Shown in pieces: positions 1-9,207 of a stretch of 64,000 nt of DNA (its first letter is position 1; each line of letters begins with the position of its first letter). The DNA comes from Flagellimonas chongwuensis (lineage in GTDB: Bacteria > Bacteroidota > Bacteroidia > Flavobacteriales > Flavobacteriaceae), in NCBI RefSeq assembly GCF_013376415.1, contig NZ_WYET01000004.1, positions 620,001-684,000 of the forward strand, written 5' to 3'. The notes under the pieces were generated by a model. It was given only the letters and a program-made list of their open reading frames with translations. It ran no database searches and was not told the DNA's origin. A program made the position numbers and the translations under genes.

Positions 1-1
1 C

Positions 2-964
2 TATTTAGGTTTGCAAAACTATGAACCGTTCAAAACATTGTATTTAAAAAATGTATCCAAATACGGACTGCATTATGGGGCTTCCAGAAAATCGAATGTA
101 CAATTGGACATTTACGAAGAAGCTGAAAATCACTTAGCGAACTGGGTTGGCAGTGAACGTTGTTTGACCATGTCCAGCGGCTATTTGGGAGCGCAATTGG
201 TCGTACACAAGCTATTGGGCCAGGGCCATCCCGTATTTGCGGCTCCCAATGCCCACACCGCACTATTAATAAATGGTGTGGAACAAGCCAGGGACTTTGA
301 ACAGCTTTTAAACGCTGTGTCAACGGCAACAGATTCCGAGAAATTGCCTGTAGTTCTTTTTGACACCATAGATTTTTCCGGTAAACAATTTCCTAATTTT
401 CAGGATTTGCAAAAACTGCCTTTGGAAAAGGTAATTCTAGTGGGCGATGATTCACATGGTATTGGCATTATTGGAAATCATGGGAATGGTTGTTATCAAA
501 CCCTAAAGAAATTGAAGCCGGCGAATCTTTTTGTATGCTGTTCCTTAGGAAAAGCGCTTGGCATACAGGCAGGAGCAGTGTTTGGTGATAAAGTCGCGAT
601 TGAAAACCTCATAAACACTCCTTTTTATGGAGGGGCAAGTCCTGCATCACCAGCATTTATGGCAACGCTGTTGGGGGCCGAACAAATATATTCCGAACGC
701 TTGCAAATACTTGAGGAAAACCACAGGTATTTTATAAGTTTACTGAAAAACCCTTCTTTTTTCTCGCATATGGAGGGACATCCTACTTTTGAGTTTCAGA
801 ATATCGGAATGGCAACAGCCTTGAACAAAGATGGGTTTGTTTTTACCAACTTCAATTATCCTGATGAAAATGGGCCTTTGGTAAGTCGTATTGTGCTTAG
901 CGCCTATCATAACAAAAACGACATTGAAAAATTGATTAGAAGTGTTAATGAGCATGTTAGTTGA
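2..964 (+). CDS. PLP-dependent aminotransferase class I/II (BioF/KBL-like), 5' partial
   Basis: Partial gene running in from the left edge; the reading frame is open from base 2, and the TTG at 11 is probably an internal Leu codon (YLGLQNYEPF) rather than a start. The visible 320 residues belong to the fold-type I PLP family that includes 8-amino-7-oxononanoate synthase and 2-amino-3-ketobutyrate ligase: YGLHYGASR near the start, DDSHGIG in the middle and SLGKALG carrying the likely PLP lysine. The substrate cannot be read from sequence. The next gene, 64 bases downstream, is an NlpC/P60 peptidase; in Bacteroidota such pairs often sit with a dipeptide epimerase, so a role in murein-peptide recycling is inferred, not shown. 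Confidence 0.85.
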   Translation, partial: YLGLQNYEPFKTLYLKNVSKYGLHYGASRKSNVQLDIYEEAENHLANWVGSERCLTMSSGYLGAQLVVHKLLGQGHPVFAAPNAHTALLINGVEQARDFEQLLNAVSTATDSEKLPVVLFDTIDFSGKQFPNFQDLQKLPLEKVILVGDDSHGIGIIGNHGNGCYQTLKKLKPANLFVCCSLGKALGIQAGAVFGDKVAIENLINTPFYGGASPASPAFMATLLGAEQIYSERLQILEENHRYFISLLKNPSFFSHMEGHPTFEFQNIGMATALNKDGFVFTNFNYPDENGPLVSRIVLSAYHNKNDIEKLIRSVNEHVS

Positions 965-1028
965 GAAGCATTTCTCTTTTATTGATTAATTTGCGAATAC
1001 CAACACATTTTAAATACTAACTCACAGA

Positions 1029-2231
1029 ATGAAATTTACCCACTCCCTAAAAACTGGAATGCTACACCTAGCATTGACAAGCCTTCTTTGTATATCATGT
1101 CAACAAGAGAAAGCCGAAGAAGCAAATAAAGTTGATTCAATTATAAACTCGGTGAAAGAAACCTATGCACCAGACAAGCGCGTAGCTCTTTTTGATATTC
1201 AATCTGAGAAGAATTCTTCTGGTTATGTTATAAAGGGCAAAACCAACCTTCCAGAAGCCTTGAGTGCTTTTAAAAAAGAGTTGGATTCCCAAAAAATAGC
1301 ATACACGGACAGTATTGAGGTATTGCCCTCACAAAAGTTAGAGGGAATGATTTACGGGGTAATCAATAATTCCGTTGCCAACCTGAGGTCAAAACCTGCC
1401 CATTCTGCCGAATTGGTCACACAGGGTACCTTGGGAATGCCCCTTAACGTATATCAAAAAGAGAGAAGCTGGTACCTTATACAAACTCCAGACAACTATC
1501 TTGGATGGGTAGATGGTGGCGGTATTGAATTGATGAACAAGGAGGACTTTGATGCCTGGCAAGCAACTGACAAGGCAATTTATACGAATACTTATGGGAA
1601 GTCTTACACCTCAGCTGATGTTGGTTCTGAAGTCGTTTCCGATGTAGTGGCTGGCAATATTTTCAGTTTGATTACCGACAGCGGCAATTTTTATCAAATA
1701 AAATATCCGGATGGACGGGAAGCATATCTGCCAAAAGAGGAAGCTAACACTTTTAACGAATGGAAATCCGGCTTGGCATTTACGAAGGAAAGTTTGGTCG
1801 AGACCTCCAAAACAATGCTCGGTGTACCCTATTTATGGGGAGGTACTTCCACCAAAGGTGTGGATTGTAGTGGTTTTACCAAAACTGTTTATTTAATGAA
1901 CGGAATGATCATCCCCCGAGATGCTTCACAACAGATTCATGAAGGAACTTTGGTTGACGATTCAAAAGATTTTGACAAACTGATTGCCGGAGACCTTTTG
2001 TTCTTTGGACGCAAAGCCACTGATTCCACTTCGGAACGCGTAATCCATGTGGGAATGTGGATTGGGGACAATAAGTTTATCCACTCGGCAGGAAATGTTC
2101 ATATAAGCACTATGGACCAAGATTCTGATAATTTTGATGAGTACAATTATAATCGTTACCTGCGCACCAAGCGGATTTTAAATGAAACAGGTGAAGGGCT
2201 ATTGTACCTGACCAAAGAGGATGTTTTTTAA
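1029..2231 (+). CDS. SH3b-NlpC/P60 (C40) peptidase lipoprotein, YkfC-like
   Basis: A 400-residue secreted lipoprotein. It has a signal peptide with lipobox and lipidated Cys24, bacterial SH3-like segments around residues 105-240, and a C-terminal NlpC/P60 domain from about 255. The catalytic Cys280 lies in GVDCSGF and the catalytic His is probably His340 (VIHVGMW). Enzymes of this layout cleave gamma-D-Glu to diamino acid bonds in peptidoglycan stem peptides (YkfC type). Its position beside a PLP enzyme fits cell-wall peptide recycling in the periplasm. The ATG at 1029 directly starts the signal peptide, so the start is well supported. Convergent with the next gene and separated from it by a palindromic terminator. 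Confidence 0.9.
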   Translation: MKFTHSLKTGMLHLALTSLLCISCQQEKAEEANKVDSIINSVKETYAPDKRVALFDIQSEKNSSGYVIKGKTNLPEALSAFKKELDSQKIAYTDSIEVLPSQKLEGMIYGVINNSVANLRSKPAHSAELVTQGTLGMPLNVYQKERSWYLIQTPDNYLGWVDGGGIELMNKEDFDAWQATDKAIYTNTYGKSYTSADVGSEVVSDVVAGNIFSLITDSGNFYQIKYPDGREAYLPKEEANTFNEWKSGLAFTKESLVETSKTMLGVPYLWGGTSTKGVDCSGFTKTVYLMNGMIIPRDASQQIHEGTLVDDSKDFDKLIAGDLLFFGRKATDSTSERVIHVGMWIGDNKFIHSAGNVHISTMDQDSDNFDEYNYNRYLRTKRILNETGEGLLYLTKEDVF

Positions 2232-2258
2232 CACAGTGTCAACCTATAAATATAAAGA

Positions 2259-2274
2259 CCATCCGATCGGATGG
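2259..2274. terminator. Bidirectional terminator-like palindrome
   Basis: A perfect 16-base palindrome (CCATCCGATCGGATGG) sits between the convergent peptidase gene and susD-like gene, with A-rich sequence to its left and T-rich sequence to its right. As a hairpin it could end transcription in both directions. Confidence 0.6.
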
Positions 2275-2303
2275 CCTTTAATTTTCACGATAAATGTGTT
2301 AAT

Positions 2304-3695
2304 TTATTGATCCCACCAAAGTGATTCGTGAATACTATCGTCCCCTCCAAATTGGCGTTGGACCGCATCATTATAATTGGTTTCATTATTAAAGCCTTCG
2401 TTATCCGGATAACTTAGTCTTAAAGGTACTTCAACACCATTTGGGGAAACCATTATATCGGGATAGCCTGTTCTTCTCCATTCGGACCAAGCTTCATACC
2501 CGAACATAAACAAATGTACCCAACGTTGAGTGGAAATCTGTTCTATGGCCATCGAAGCATCATAAGTAACCCCTGGTTGTGCCAAAAATTCGGCTGCACC
2601 ATCCGTACTTCCTGTCCATTGCAATATGGATTGTTCCACTGCCATCTCATAGTAGGAAGCGGCATCACCTGCTATCCAACTTCTTTCAGGAGTAGCGGCT
2701 TCGGCCAGTGCAAAAAGGATTTGGGCATAGGTAAGTAATTGAACAGGAGCGTCCTGCGCATAAATAGCATCTCCCAACAACGAATATTCTTCTGTTCCAA
2801 TATTCTCTTCTTCGCCGAACAGTAGTCCAATATATTCCCCGGAGCTTCTCGTCAGATTTCCATAAACAGGAAGTCTGGGATCGTCAACGGGCTGCATTTC
2901 TGCAACCAGATTTTCCGTGAGGGCCCACCATTCCCTATTTTGGTTTACAATTTGTCCGAACCAATAATTTTGGTTGTTGGCTTCTGCCAAATGCTGGAAC
3001 ACAAGATTATCGTCATTTGATTCCAACACGCCATCTTCCATAGCATCATTGAACTCCGCTTCAGCAACGGCGGGTGCAACTTCCGAAAGACGGAGAGCCA
3101 TAAGCATTCTAATGGAGTTAGCCAGTTTTCTCCATTTTCCCATGTCTCCATTATAAATAATGTCGTTGGCTATGTTACCGCTTTCAATTAGATCCACAGC
3201 TTCCTTTAGTTCTGCAAACAAATCTTCATAAATGGATTCCTGTGAGTCATACACTGGGGTGAAATTATCGACTCCCTGTAATGCTTCGTTGTAGGGAACA
3301 TCTCCCCATCGGTCGGTTATATTCCAAAAATAATAAGCTTTTAGAATCTTGGCTACCGCAATTTGATTGTTTATGGGCCCATCGTTTCCATTGAGTTCCT
3401 CGGAATTCAAAACCGCTTCCAAATCTGCCAACGGACCATAATACCATCCATAAAAACTGGTACTCTGTTCAGGATAGAGCGATGCACCCACATACTGGGT
3501 CTCCGCTAAGTATTGGGCCATAAATTCTCCTTGTGGGGATGAGCTCAAACCTGGCAAAGAAAGTTGCGCCTGAGCAATAAGCTGCGTTCCCGATGCTTGA
3601 TTAGGTAGGTTGGGATTCTGGTTGATATCTTCGTCAAAATCGCTGCAACTTACCCCTAAAAAAGCTGACAAAACTATTATATATATCTTCTTCAT
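2304..3695 (-). CDS. SusD/RagB-family outer-membrane lipoprotein (SusD-like 2)
   Basis: A 463-residue lipoprotein with lipobox (LGVSC, Cys17) followed by DFDEDINQNPN, typical of the SusD-like_2 branch (SusD/RagB nutrient-binding lipoproteins). These sit on the cell surface as the lid of a SusC channel and capture oligosaccharides or peptides. The gene lies 11 bases downstream of the SusC gene on the same strand and is certainly its partner. No glycoside hydrolase, peptidase or regulator is linked to this pair, so the substrate is unknown. Confidence 0.93.
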   Translation of the reverse strand: MKKIYIIVLSAFLGVSCSDFDEDINQNPNLPNQASGTQLIAQAQLSLPGLSSSPQGEFMAQYLAETQYVGASLYPEQSTSFYGWYYGPLADLEAVLNSEELNGNDGPINNQIAVAKILKAYYFWNITDRWGDVPYNEALQGVDNFTPVYDSQESIYEDLFAELKEAVDLIESGNIANDIIYNGDMGKWRKLANSIRMLMALRLSEVAPAVAEAEFNDAMEDGVLESNDDNLVFQHLAEANNQNYWFGQIVNQNREWWALTENLVAEMQPVDDPRLPVYGNLTRSSGEYIGLLFGEEENIGTEEYSLLGDAIYAQDAPVQLLTYAQILFALAEAATPERSWIAGDAASYYEMAVEQSILQWTGSTDGAAEFLAQPGVTYDASMAIEQISTQRWVHLFMFGYEAWSEWRRTGYPDIMVSPNGVEVPLRLSYPDNEGFNNETNYNDAVQRQFGGDDSIHESLWWDQ

Positions 3696-3706
3696 CTTAT
3701 ATCCTT

Positions 3707-6700
3707 TTAAAATGTTAGGTTTAGGTTAAGGCCATATGATCTTACCGAAGGTAATTGGCCTGACTCGTACCAACTTATGGACTGGGCCCCTGTTGAAATC
3801 TCTGATGGGTTTATGCCCCTTGGAGCTTTTTGCCAAATCATATAGGGGTTTCTCGCTATAAATGAAAGACTCATTGTTTTAAAAGGTAATTTATTCATAA
3901 TCTTATCACCTAGGTTATATTGAACCCTTACTTCCCTCAATTTTATAAAGGATGCATCATACAACCATTCTTCATAAATTCTTCTTCCGACCACATTTCT
4001 GTAATAGGAACGGGCGTCCACATATGCGGTTACCTCTTCACCTGTCGATTCAGAAATACCGGTGACCTTAACACCGCCTCCATCTTCAACGGCGTCTCTT
4101 ACGTTCATACCGTTATCATTTGTGGCAACTGTCAAGGCATCTTGTCCTGTTCTTACGGACAACATTTTTGATCTACTGAAAAACTGTCCTCCAGCTTGGA
4201 AATCAATCATTGCTGCAATATTGAATTGGCCAATCCTGAAATTATTTTGAATTCCTCCGTTAAAATCTGGCAATACCGAACCAAAATCATGGGTGGCATC
4301 GGTATACAATGGCATGTTATCATCACCAAGTAACATCATTCCTGTTGCCTCATCCCTTTCATACGCTTGCCCCACCAAACTACCAAACGGCTTTCCTTCG
4401 TAGGAGTTCAAATAACTTGTAACGCTCGAGTAGGTAGTGGAATCGTAGGTATAAACATCTATGCCCGGTGCGAGTTCCACAACTTCACTTTCATTTTTAT
4501 TGATGTTAAAGGTAAAGTCCCATGAAAAGAAGTTGGATCTAATGGGATTGGCATTCACTGATAGCTCAAAACCATTGTTCTCGATCAAACCTGCATTGAT
4601 GATACTGGAATTATACCCACTGGTTCCAGAAACATCCAAACTGATAATCTGATCCTTGTTCTTTTGCTCATAATAAGTAAAGTCAAAGCCCAATCGATTT
4701 TTGAAGAAATTCAATTCGATTCCAGCTTCAAAAGAATTAGAGAATGATGGTTTAATGTTGGGGTTGTTCAAATTATCCGGCACAAACAATGTATTTATGC
4801 CATCATAAACCGTTCCCACACCATAAACGGTGCTGGTCTGATACGGGTTCAAATCTGATCCTGCCTGCGCATAACTGGCCCTGATCTTACCGAACGACAA
4901 CGGTTCCCAATTCAACAATTCACTAAAAACAATACTTCCCGATAAAGAAGGATACCAATATGAATTATTATCCTCTGGTAATGCCGACGAATTATCATTT
5001 CGTATGGATGCATCTATAAAGTAGGTTCCATCGTATCCGAACGATACCAAACTATACAAGCTTCGTATTTGTTTTTCCAATAGGTAGGATGTGGTATTCG
5101 GCCTATCTATGGATGCATCGATATTGTAGAAGCCCGGTGTAGAAAGTCCGCCGACAGTACCCATTGAAAGATAGGAATAACGCCTATCATAAATGTTTCC
5201 ACCTATACTACCATCAAAGGAAAAATCTCCCCAAGAATTTTTGTATTGTGCCAAAAATTCGTAGTTGAACTCCCTATTCTGATATTTCCCCACGGAATAG
5301 GAAGGTACCCTTCTACCTCCAAAGGCAGATCTATTTTCTATATTTTGGGTATACATATCCGAACGGATAAATCCACTCACTTCCAATTCTGGTAAAATTT
5401 TGTAAGAAATTCCTATATCTCCAAAGAATCGATCCCGTCTATCGTTACTGTTGTTTTCATACACCTCAAAATATGGATTGTTCCAATAGAGCGGGTCAAA
5501 ATCAGAAATCTGGCCAGATTCTGAATCCGGGCGGCTCAGGTTCCAATGTAAAAATGTGCCATCATCATATTGATAATCCCTCAACCTGTTCATATCCAAA
5601 TTACGCTGGAACCATTGTACCATGTAACTTGCACCATATTCCGAACCTTGCCCCGGACGCTGCCCTTCATTCCTGGCATAGTTCATATTACTGGAAACAG
5701 TAACTTTTTCATTCAGGTTTAAACTTGCGCTCAAACCAATGTTATTTCTATTAAGGTATGTATTTGGAACAACTCCCTCAATACGCGTGTCATTTGCGCT
5801 TAGGCGGAAAGAGGTATTCTCATTACCTCCGGTAACGGACACACTATTGTTGTAGGTGGCACCTGTCCTATAATAATCTTTGACATTGTTTGGTTGCGGT
5901 ACGAAAGGCCTAAGCTGTCCATATTCAGGATCTTGCGGATAGAAACTGAAGACATGGCGAACGGGAGTACCATCCATTAGAGGGCCCCAGCTTTCATCAA
6001 CACTCATATCTACATAAGGTTGACCATTATCCAGCTCTCTAAAAGTCTGACTGGAACCGCCCCCGTACATATTTTGCAAGGGAATAAAATTATAAGTGGA
6101 TTCCAGTGAAACTGAAGATGAAATCTGTACATTAACGTCCTTGACTCCCTTCTTGCCTTTTTTGGTAGTAATCATTATAACTCCAAACTGCCCCCTGATT
6201 CCATATAATGCGGATGCAGCCGGTCCTTTCAGCACATTGACAGATTCAATATCTGCCGGGTTGATGTCCTGCGCAAGGTTTCCATAATCCGCTTGATCAC
6301 TCCCAGAGAAATTAGCGTTGGAAATTGGGGTTCCATCAATAACAATTAACGGTTGGTCTCCTCCACTAATGGAGTTTACACCTCTAATTTTGATTTTCTG
6401 GGTACCTCCCATACTAGCCCCGGAAGCTCCAGTTACCTGCACACCGGCAACTCGTCCGGAAAGGGAGCCCAAAACATTTTGCTCATTGGTCAAATTAAAA
6501 TTATCTCCATCGACCTCTTGTGTGGCATAACCCAGCGACTTTTTATCCCTTGAAATGCCCAAGGCGGTTACTACAACTTCATCCAACTGTGTGGAATCTT
6601 CTTCCAAAACAACATTGACTGTGGTTTCGGGACCTACGGTAACATCTTTTGCCTTCATCCCTATATAGGAAAATCGTAATACTTGCCCGCTAGAGGCATT

Positions 6701-6874
6701 TATGGAATAATTTCCATCAAAATCAGTAGTGGTTCCAATATTTGTACCACCCACCACTATGGTCACACCTGGTAATGGTGTCCCTGATACATCGGACACG
6801 GTACCCGTAATGGTTTGACCATATGCGACAATGCATAAGAGCATTGCAGCAAACGTTAAAAACATGCTTTTCAT
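3707..6874 (-). CDS. SusC/RagA-family TonB-linked outer-membrane transporter
   Basis: A 1055-residue TonB-dependent transporter. A signal peptide (about 1-20) is followed by a carboxypeptidase-regulatory-like beta domain (ITGTVSDVSGTPLPGVTI, about 21-100), a TonB-box region with LDEVVVTALGI, a plug domain around 110-240 and a long beta-barrel ending in LNLTF, an aromatic C-terminus suited to BAM insertion. It forms a pedal-bin complex with the SusD-like protein directly downstream. An inverted repeat lies about 50 bases upstream of the start. The substrate is unknown because there is no linked enzyme. Confidence 0.95.
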   Translation of the reverse strand: MKSMFLTFAAMLLCIVAYGQTITGTVSDVSGTPLPGVTIVVGGTNIGTTTDFDGNYSINASSGQVLRFSYIGMKAKDVTVGPETTVNVVLEEDSTQLDEVVVTALGISRDKKSLGYATQEVDGDNFNLTNEQNVLGSLSGRVAGVQVTGASGASMGGTQKIKIRGVNSISGGDQPLIVIDGTPISNANFSGSDQADYGNLAQDINPADIESVNVLKGPAASALYGIRGQFGVIMITTKKGKKGVKDVNVQISSSVSLESTYNFIPLQNMYGGGSSQTFRELDNGQPYVDMSVDESWGPLMDGTPVRHVFSFYPQDPEYGQLRPFVPQPNNVKDYYRTGATYNNSVSVTGGNENTSFRLSANDTRIEGVVPNTYLNRNNIGLSASLNLNEKVTVSSNMNYARNEGQRPGQGSEYGASYMVQWFQRNLDMNRLRDYQYDDGTFLHWNLSRPDSESGQISDFDPLYWNNPYFEVYENNSNDRRDRFFGDIGISYKILPELEVSGFIRSDMYTQNIENRSAFGGRRVPSYSVGKYQNREFNYEFLAQYKNSWGDFSFDGSIGGNIYDRRYSYLSMGTVGGLSTPGFYNIDASIDRPNTTSYLLEKQIRSLYSLVSFGYDGTYFIDASIRNDNSSALPEDNNSYWYPSLSGSIVFSELLNWEPLSFGKIRASYAQAGSDLNPYQTSTVYGVGTVYDGINTLFVPDNLNNPNIKPSFSNSFEAGIELNFFKNRLGFDFTYYEQKNKDQIISLDVSGTSGYNSSIINAGLIENNGFELSVNANPIRSNFFSWDFTFNINKNESEVVELAPGIDVYTYDSTTYSSVTSYLNSYEGKPFGSLVGQAYERDEATGMMLLGDDNMPLYTDATHDFGSVLPDFNGGIQNNFRIGQFNIAAMIDFQAGGQFFSRSKMLSVRTGQDALTVATNDNGMNVRDAVEDGGGVKVTGISESTGEEVTAYVDARSYYRNVVGRRIYEEWLYDASFIKLREVRVQYNLGDKIMNKLPFKTMSLSFIARNPYMIWQKAPRGINPSEISTGAQSISWYESGQLPSVRSYGLNLNLTF

Positions 6875-6926
6875 TAGGTTAGGTTTAAGTGAATAAGGGC
6901 GAAAAGTGGTTATTTTTTTTTACAAA

Positions 6927-6954
6927 TCAAACATTTTAACAAAGAAATGTTTGA
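6927..6954. promoter_or_regulatory. Inverted repeat upstream of orphan susC
   Basis: TCAAACATTT and AAATGTTTGA form perfect 10-base inverted arms separated by 8 bases, 53 bases upstream of the SusC start in the 296-base gap between divergent genes. The spacing suits a dimeric regulator; it has no T-tract and so is unlikely to be a terminator. It could also form a hairpin in the 5' UTR. Confidence 0.45.
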
Positions 6955-7170
6955 TTATTGATAATTTCAGACCATTGAATCAAGTATCTTCAAATAGTAA
7001 CCCTATTTTCTGAAAATATATCATAACACACCTTGTTCTTTAGTTTCTGCATTGTACGAGATGTCTTTTGAATATTGTGAAAATGTTAAAGTTAAGCGCC
7101 CAAAAACTTAATTTTATCAAAAATTATTCCTATCTTTTAGAGACTTATTAAACCTTAAAAGTAGGGCATT

Positions 7171-7614
7171 ATGAAAAAATTAGTTTTACTTTTCACTCTT
7201 GTTTTCGTTTTCGTGATAGCAGGAAGTTTCACGGAGCACGAACCAAAGGACCCAACTATTGAAGGAACATGGGAGCTTCAAAGTTTTTACAACTATGACG
7301 GGGAAAACGTTATAGATACCATAGAAAAATCGGATGGATACAGACAGGTTAAAATGTACTCCAAGGAAAAAATTATGTGGACCCGATACGTTCCGGACGA
7401 TCCTAATGGAAGGTTTGGCTATGGATCTTATAGAGTTACGGACAATTCTTTGATAGAAGTAATCGAATATGGTGACGATGATATGATGAAAGCATTGGAT
7501 ACCATGCGAAACTTTACCTTCGAACTTATTCTCAAAGAAGACACCTTCAGCCAAATCACAGTTGATTCTGACGGAAACAGAACATTTTCAGAAAATTACA
7601 AGCGGATTGATTAA
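7171..7614 (+). CDS. Secreted lipocalin-like hypothetical protein
   Basis: A 147-residue protein with an N-terminal signal peptide (hydrophobic about 3-18) and then IEGTWELQSF, the opening strand typical of Bacteroidota lipocalin-like small proteins. The rest is predicted as beta-rich, with no catalytic motif that I recognise. It stands alone, divergent from the SusC gene, and ends at a strong terminator. Function unknown; ligand binding in the periplasm is a guess from the fold only. Confidence 0.7.
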   Translation: MKKLVLLFTLVFVFVIAGSFTEHEPKDPTIEGTWELQSFYNYDGENVIDTIEKSDGYRQVKMYSKEKIMWTRYVPDDPNGRFGYGSYRVTDNSLIEVIEYGDDDMMKALDTMRNFTFELILKEDTFSQITVDSDGNRTFSENYKRID

Positions 7615-7637
7615 ACACAATTACAATCATGAAAAAA

Positions 7638-7657
7638 GGCACTGAAATTTCAGTGCC
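7638..7657. terminator. Bidirectional intrinsic terminator
   Basis: A perfect 20-base palindrome (GGCACTGAAATTTCAGTGCC) is flanked by six A on the left and seven T on the right, so it can terminate the lipocalin-like gene on the plus strand and trxB on the minus strand. Confidence 0.9.
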
Positions 7658-7691
7658 TTTTTTTATATCCAGCATTAATATAATCAACTTG

Positions 7692-8660
7692 CTATGAGGC
7701 CAACACTTCCTTGCTCTCTACAGCTGCCAAGTAGCGCTCTGCATCCAAAGCGGCCATACAGCCTGTTCCAGCGGCTGTTACTGCTTGCCTGTATATTTTG
7801 TCCTGTGCATCACCACTTGCAAAAACACCTGGCTTATTTGTTTTAGTAGATTTAGGTTGGGTAATAATATAGCCAGTTTCATCCATGTCCAACTGTCCTT
7901 TAAACACGTCGGTATTGGGTTTATGCCCTATGGCTATAAACAATCCTGTGATAGAAATCTCTTCTTTCTCTCCCGTTTCATTGTTTACAATTCTTAGTCC
8001 TTCCACAACTTGGTCTCCAAGAACTTCATCTACTTCCGTGTTGTAACGGATTTCAATATTATCGATACTGTTTACCCTATGTTGCATTGCTTTGGATGCT
8101 CTCATATGATCCTTACGCACCAACATGGTGACTTTGGAGCATATATTCGCCAAGTATGACGCTTCCTCTGCAGCAGTATCCCCTGCTCCGACTATGGCCA
8201 CTTCTTGACCTTTATAGAAAAAGCCATCACAAACGGCACATGCAGATACACCTCCACCTCGCAAGCGTTGCTCGCTGGGCAAATTCAAATATTTTGCTGA
8301 TGCCCCTGTTGATATAATTACCGTTTCTGCTTCGAGTTCCGTAGAATCGTCCACCGTAATTTTATGGATTCCCCCTACTTCATCACTTAATTCAACTGCC
8401 GTTACCATTCCTATTCTTACTTCGGTACCGAAACGTTCGGCCTGCTGCTGCAATTGCATCATCATGGTAGGCCCATCAATCCCTTCTGGGTATCCGGGAA
8501 AGTTATCCACTTCTGTTGTTGTGGTCAATTGCCCACCGGGCTCCAGCCCTGTATACATTACTGGTTTTAAATCTGCCCTTGAGGCATAAATGGCTGCAGT
8601 ATACCCTGCCGGTCCCGATCCAATAATCAATGTTTTGATTCTTTCCACTTGTTCTGACAT
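7692..8660 (-). CDS. trxB: Thioredoxin-disulfide reductase
   Basis: A 322-residue flavoprotein that uses NADPH to reduce thioredoxin in the cytoplasm. It has the FAD-binding GSGPAGYTAAIYASR near the N-terminus, the redox pair Cys141/Cys144 in CAVCDG, and the NADPH-binding GAGDTAAEEA that follows, and the FAD motif ASGDAQD near the C-terminus. Length and domain order match low-molecular-weight bacterial TrxB. It is monocistronic, bounded downstream by the palindromic terminator. Confidence 0.97.
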   Translation of the reverse strand: MSEQVERIKTLIIGSGPAGYTAAIYASRADLKPVMYTGLEPGGQLTTTTEVDNFPGYPEGIDGPTMMMQLQQQAERFGTEVRIGMVTAVELSDEVGGIHKITVDDSTELEAETVIISTGASAKYLNLPSEQRLRGGGVSACAVCDGFFYKGQEVAIVGAGDTAAEEASYLANICSKVTMLVRKDHMRASKAMQHRVNSIDNIEIRYNTEVDEVLGDQVVEGLRIVNNETGEKEEISITGLFIAIGHKPNTDVFKGQLDMDETGYIITQPKSTKTNKPGVFASGDAQDKIYRQAVTAAGTGCMAALDAERYLAAVESKEVLAS

Positions 8661-8804
8661 ATATCTTCTTCCTGAAATGTTACATTACAAAAGTAGGTTT
8701 TTTGTACAAAAACTTACACCCTTGGTTTTCTACGCTTCCTAAAAAGATGTGAACAATTGTGAATGAGAAGTTAGGCGTTTATCATTTTGAGCTCATCCAA
8801 ATAA

Positions 8805-8830
8805 AAAAGAGCCGTAAAAACGGCTCTTTT
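8805..8830 (-). terminator. Intrinsic terminator, probably of the upstream small RNA
   Basis: AAAAGAGCCGT and ACGGCTCTTTT form an 11-base stem with a four-base loop. On the minus strand it is followed by a T-rich run (TTTTTTATTT). It lies just downstream (minus direction) of the folded region 8850-8978 and about 145 bases upstream of trxB, so it best fits the 3' end of that RNA. Confidence 0.7.
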
Positions 8831-8978
8831 CCGAAAAAGTAGGTCAAATTTATGGGAACATATATTTGATCTTAGAAAACCGTTACAACCAAGGGGCTCA
8901 ACCTCAAAAACCCCTTGGAGCAACGTAAACCTTTTTGCAAATAAGATATTAAGGTTAAGAACACAAAGTACCCCATAA
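8805..8978 (-). ncRNA. Candidate structured ncRNA with 6S-like long hairpin
   Basis: The 547-base gap between trxB and the RimK gene holds a long, nested imperfect hairpin. Outer stem: 8850-8856 with 8972-8978 (7 pairs). Middle stem: 8869-8874 with 8942-8947 (6 pairs). Apical stem: 8889-8896 with 8911-8918 (8 pairs, CCAAGGGG/CCCCTTGG). Open internal loops separate the stems. A closing stem, a large bubble and an apical hairpin resemble 6S RNA, and the size is near that of the 6S-Flavo motif described for flavobacteria. A T-tailed terminator follows on the minus strand, which sets the strand. No convincing promoter was found. The 6S identity is inference only. Confidence 0.42.
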
Positions 8979-9083
8979 TCACCCCATCCTATTTAAGGTT
9001 TATAACGAAAGCTTAAAAGCTTAGCGTTAACTGGGACAAACATACAACGGCTATGTGATTTTTTATGGGTACAATTTACGAAT

Positions 9084-9109
9084 GGGGCATTTGGTTTAAC
9101 GAATGCCCC
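9084..9109 (+). terminator. Possible terminator hairpin of unclear client
   Basis: GGGGCATT and AATGCCCC form an 8-base stem around a 10-base loop, followed on the plus strand by TTTT. On the minus strand there is no T-run, so it is a poor terminator for the RimK gene. No plus-strand gene leads into it, unless the folded RNA at 8850-8978 is read on the plus strand. Confidence 0.35.
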
Positions 9110-9207
9110 TTTTCAATTTATATTCGTGATTTTCGAGGTCTGCGTAGGAAGTTATTTACAAAAACAACAATCTGTTGATTTTCAACAAATTGAATTGATT
9201 AAGCTAT

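Noticed and set aside
8661..9207. Plus-strand frame (9126-9344) near the rimK 3' end.
   Set aside because: It lies mostly antisense to rimK, has no family similarity and no sensible start context.
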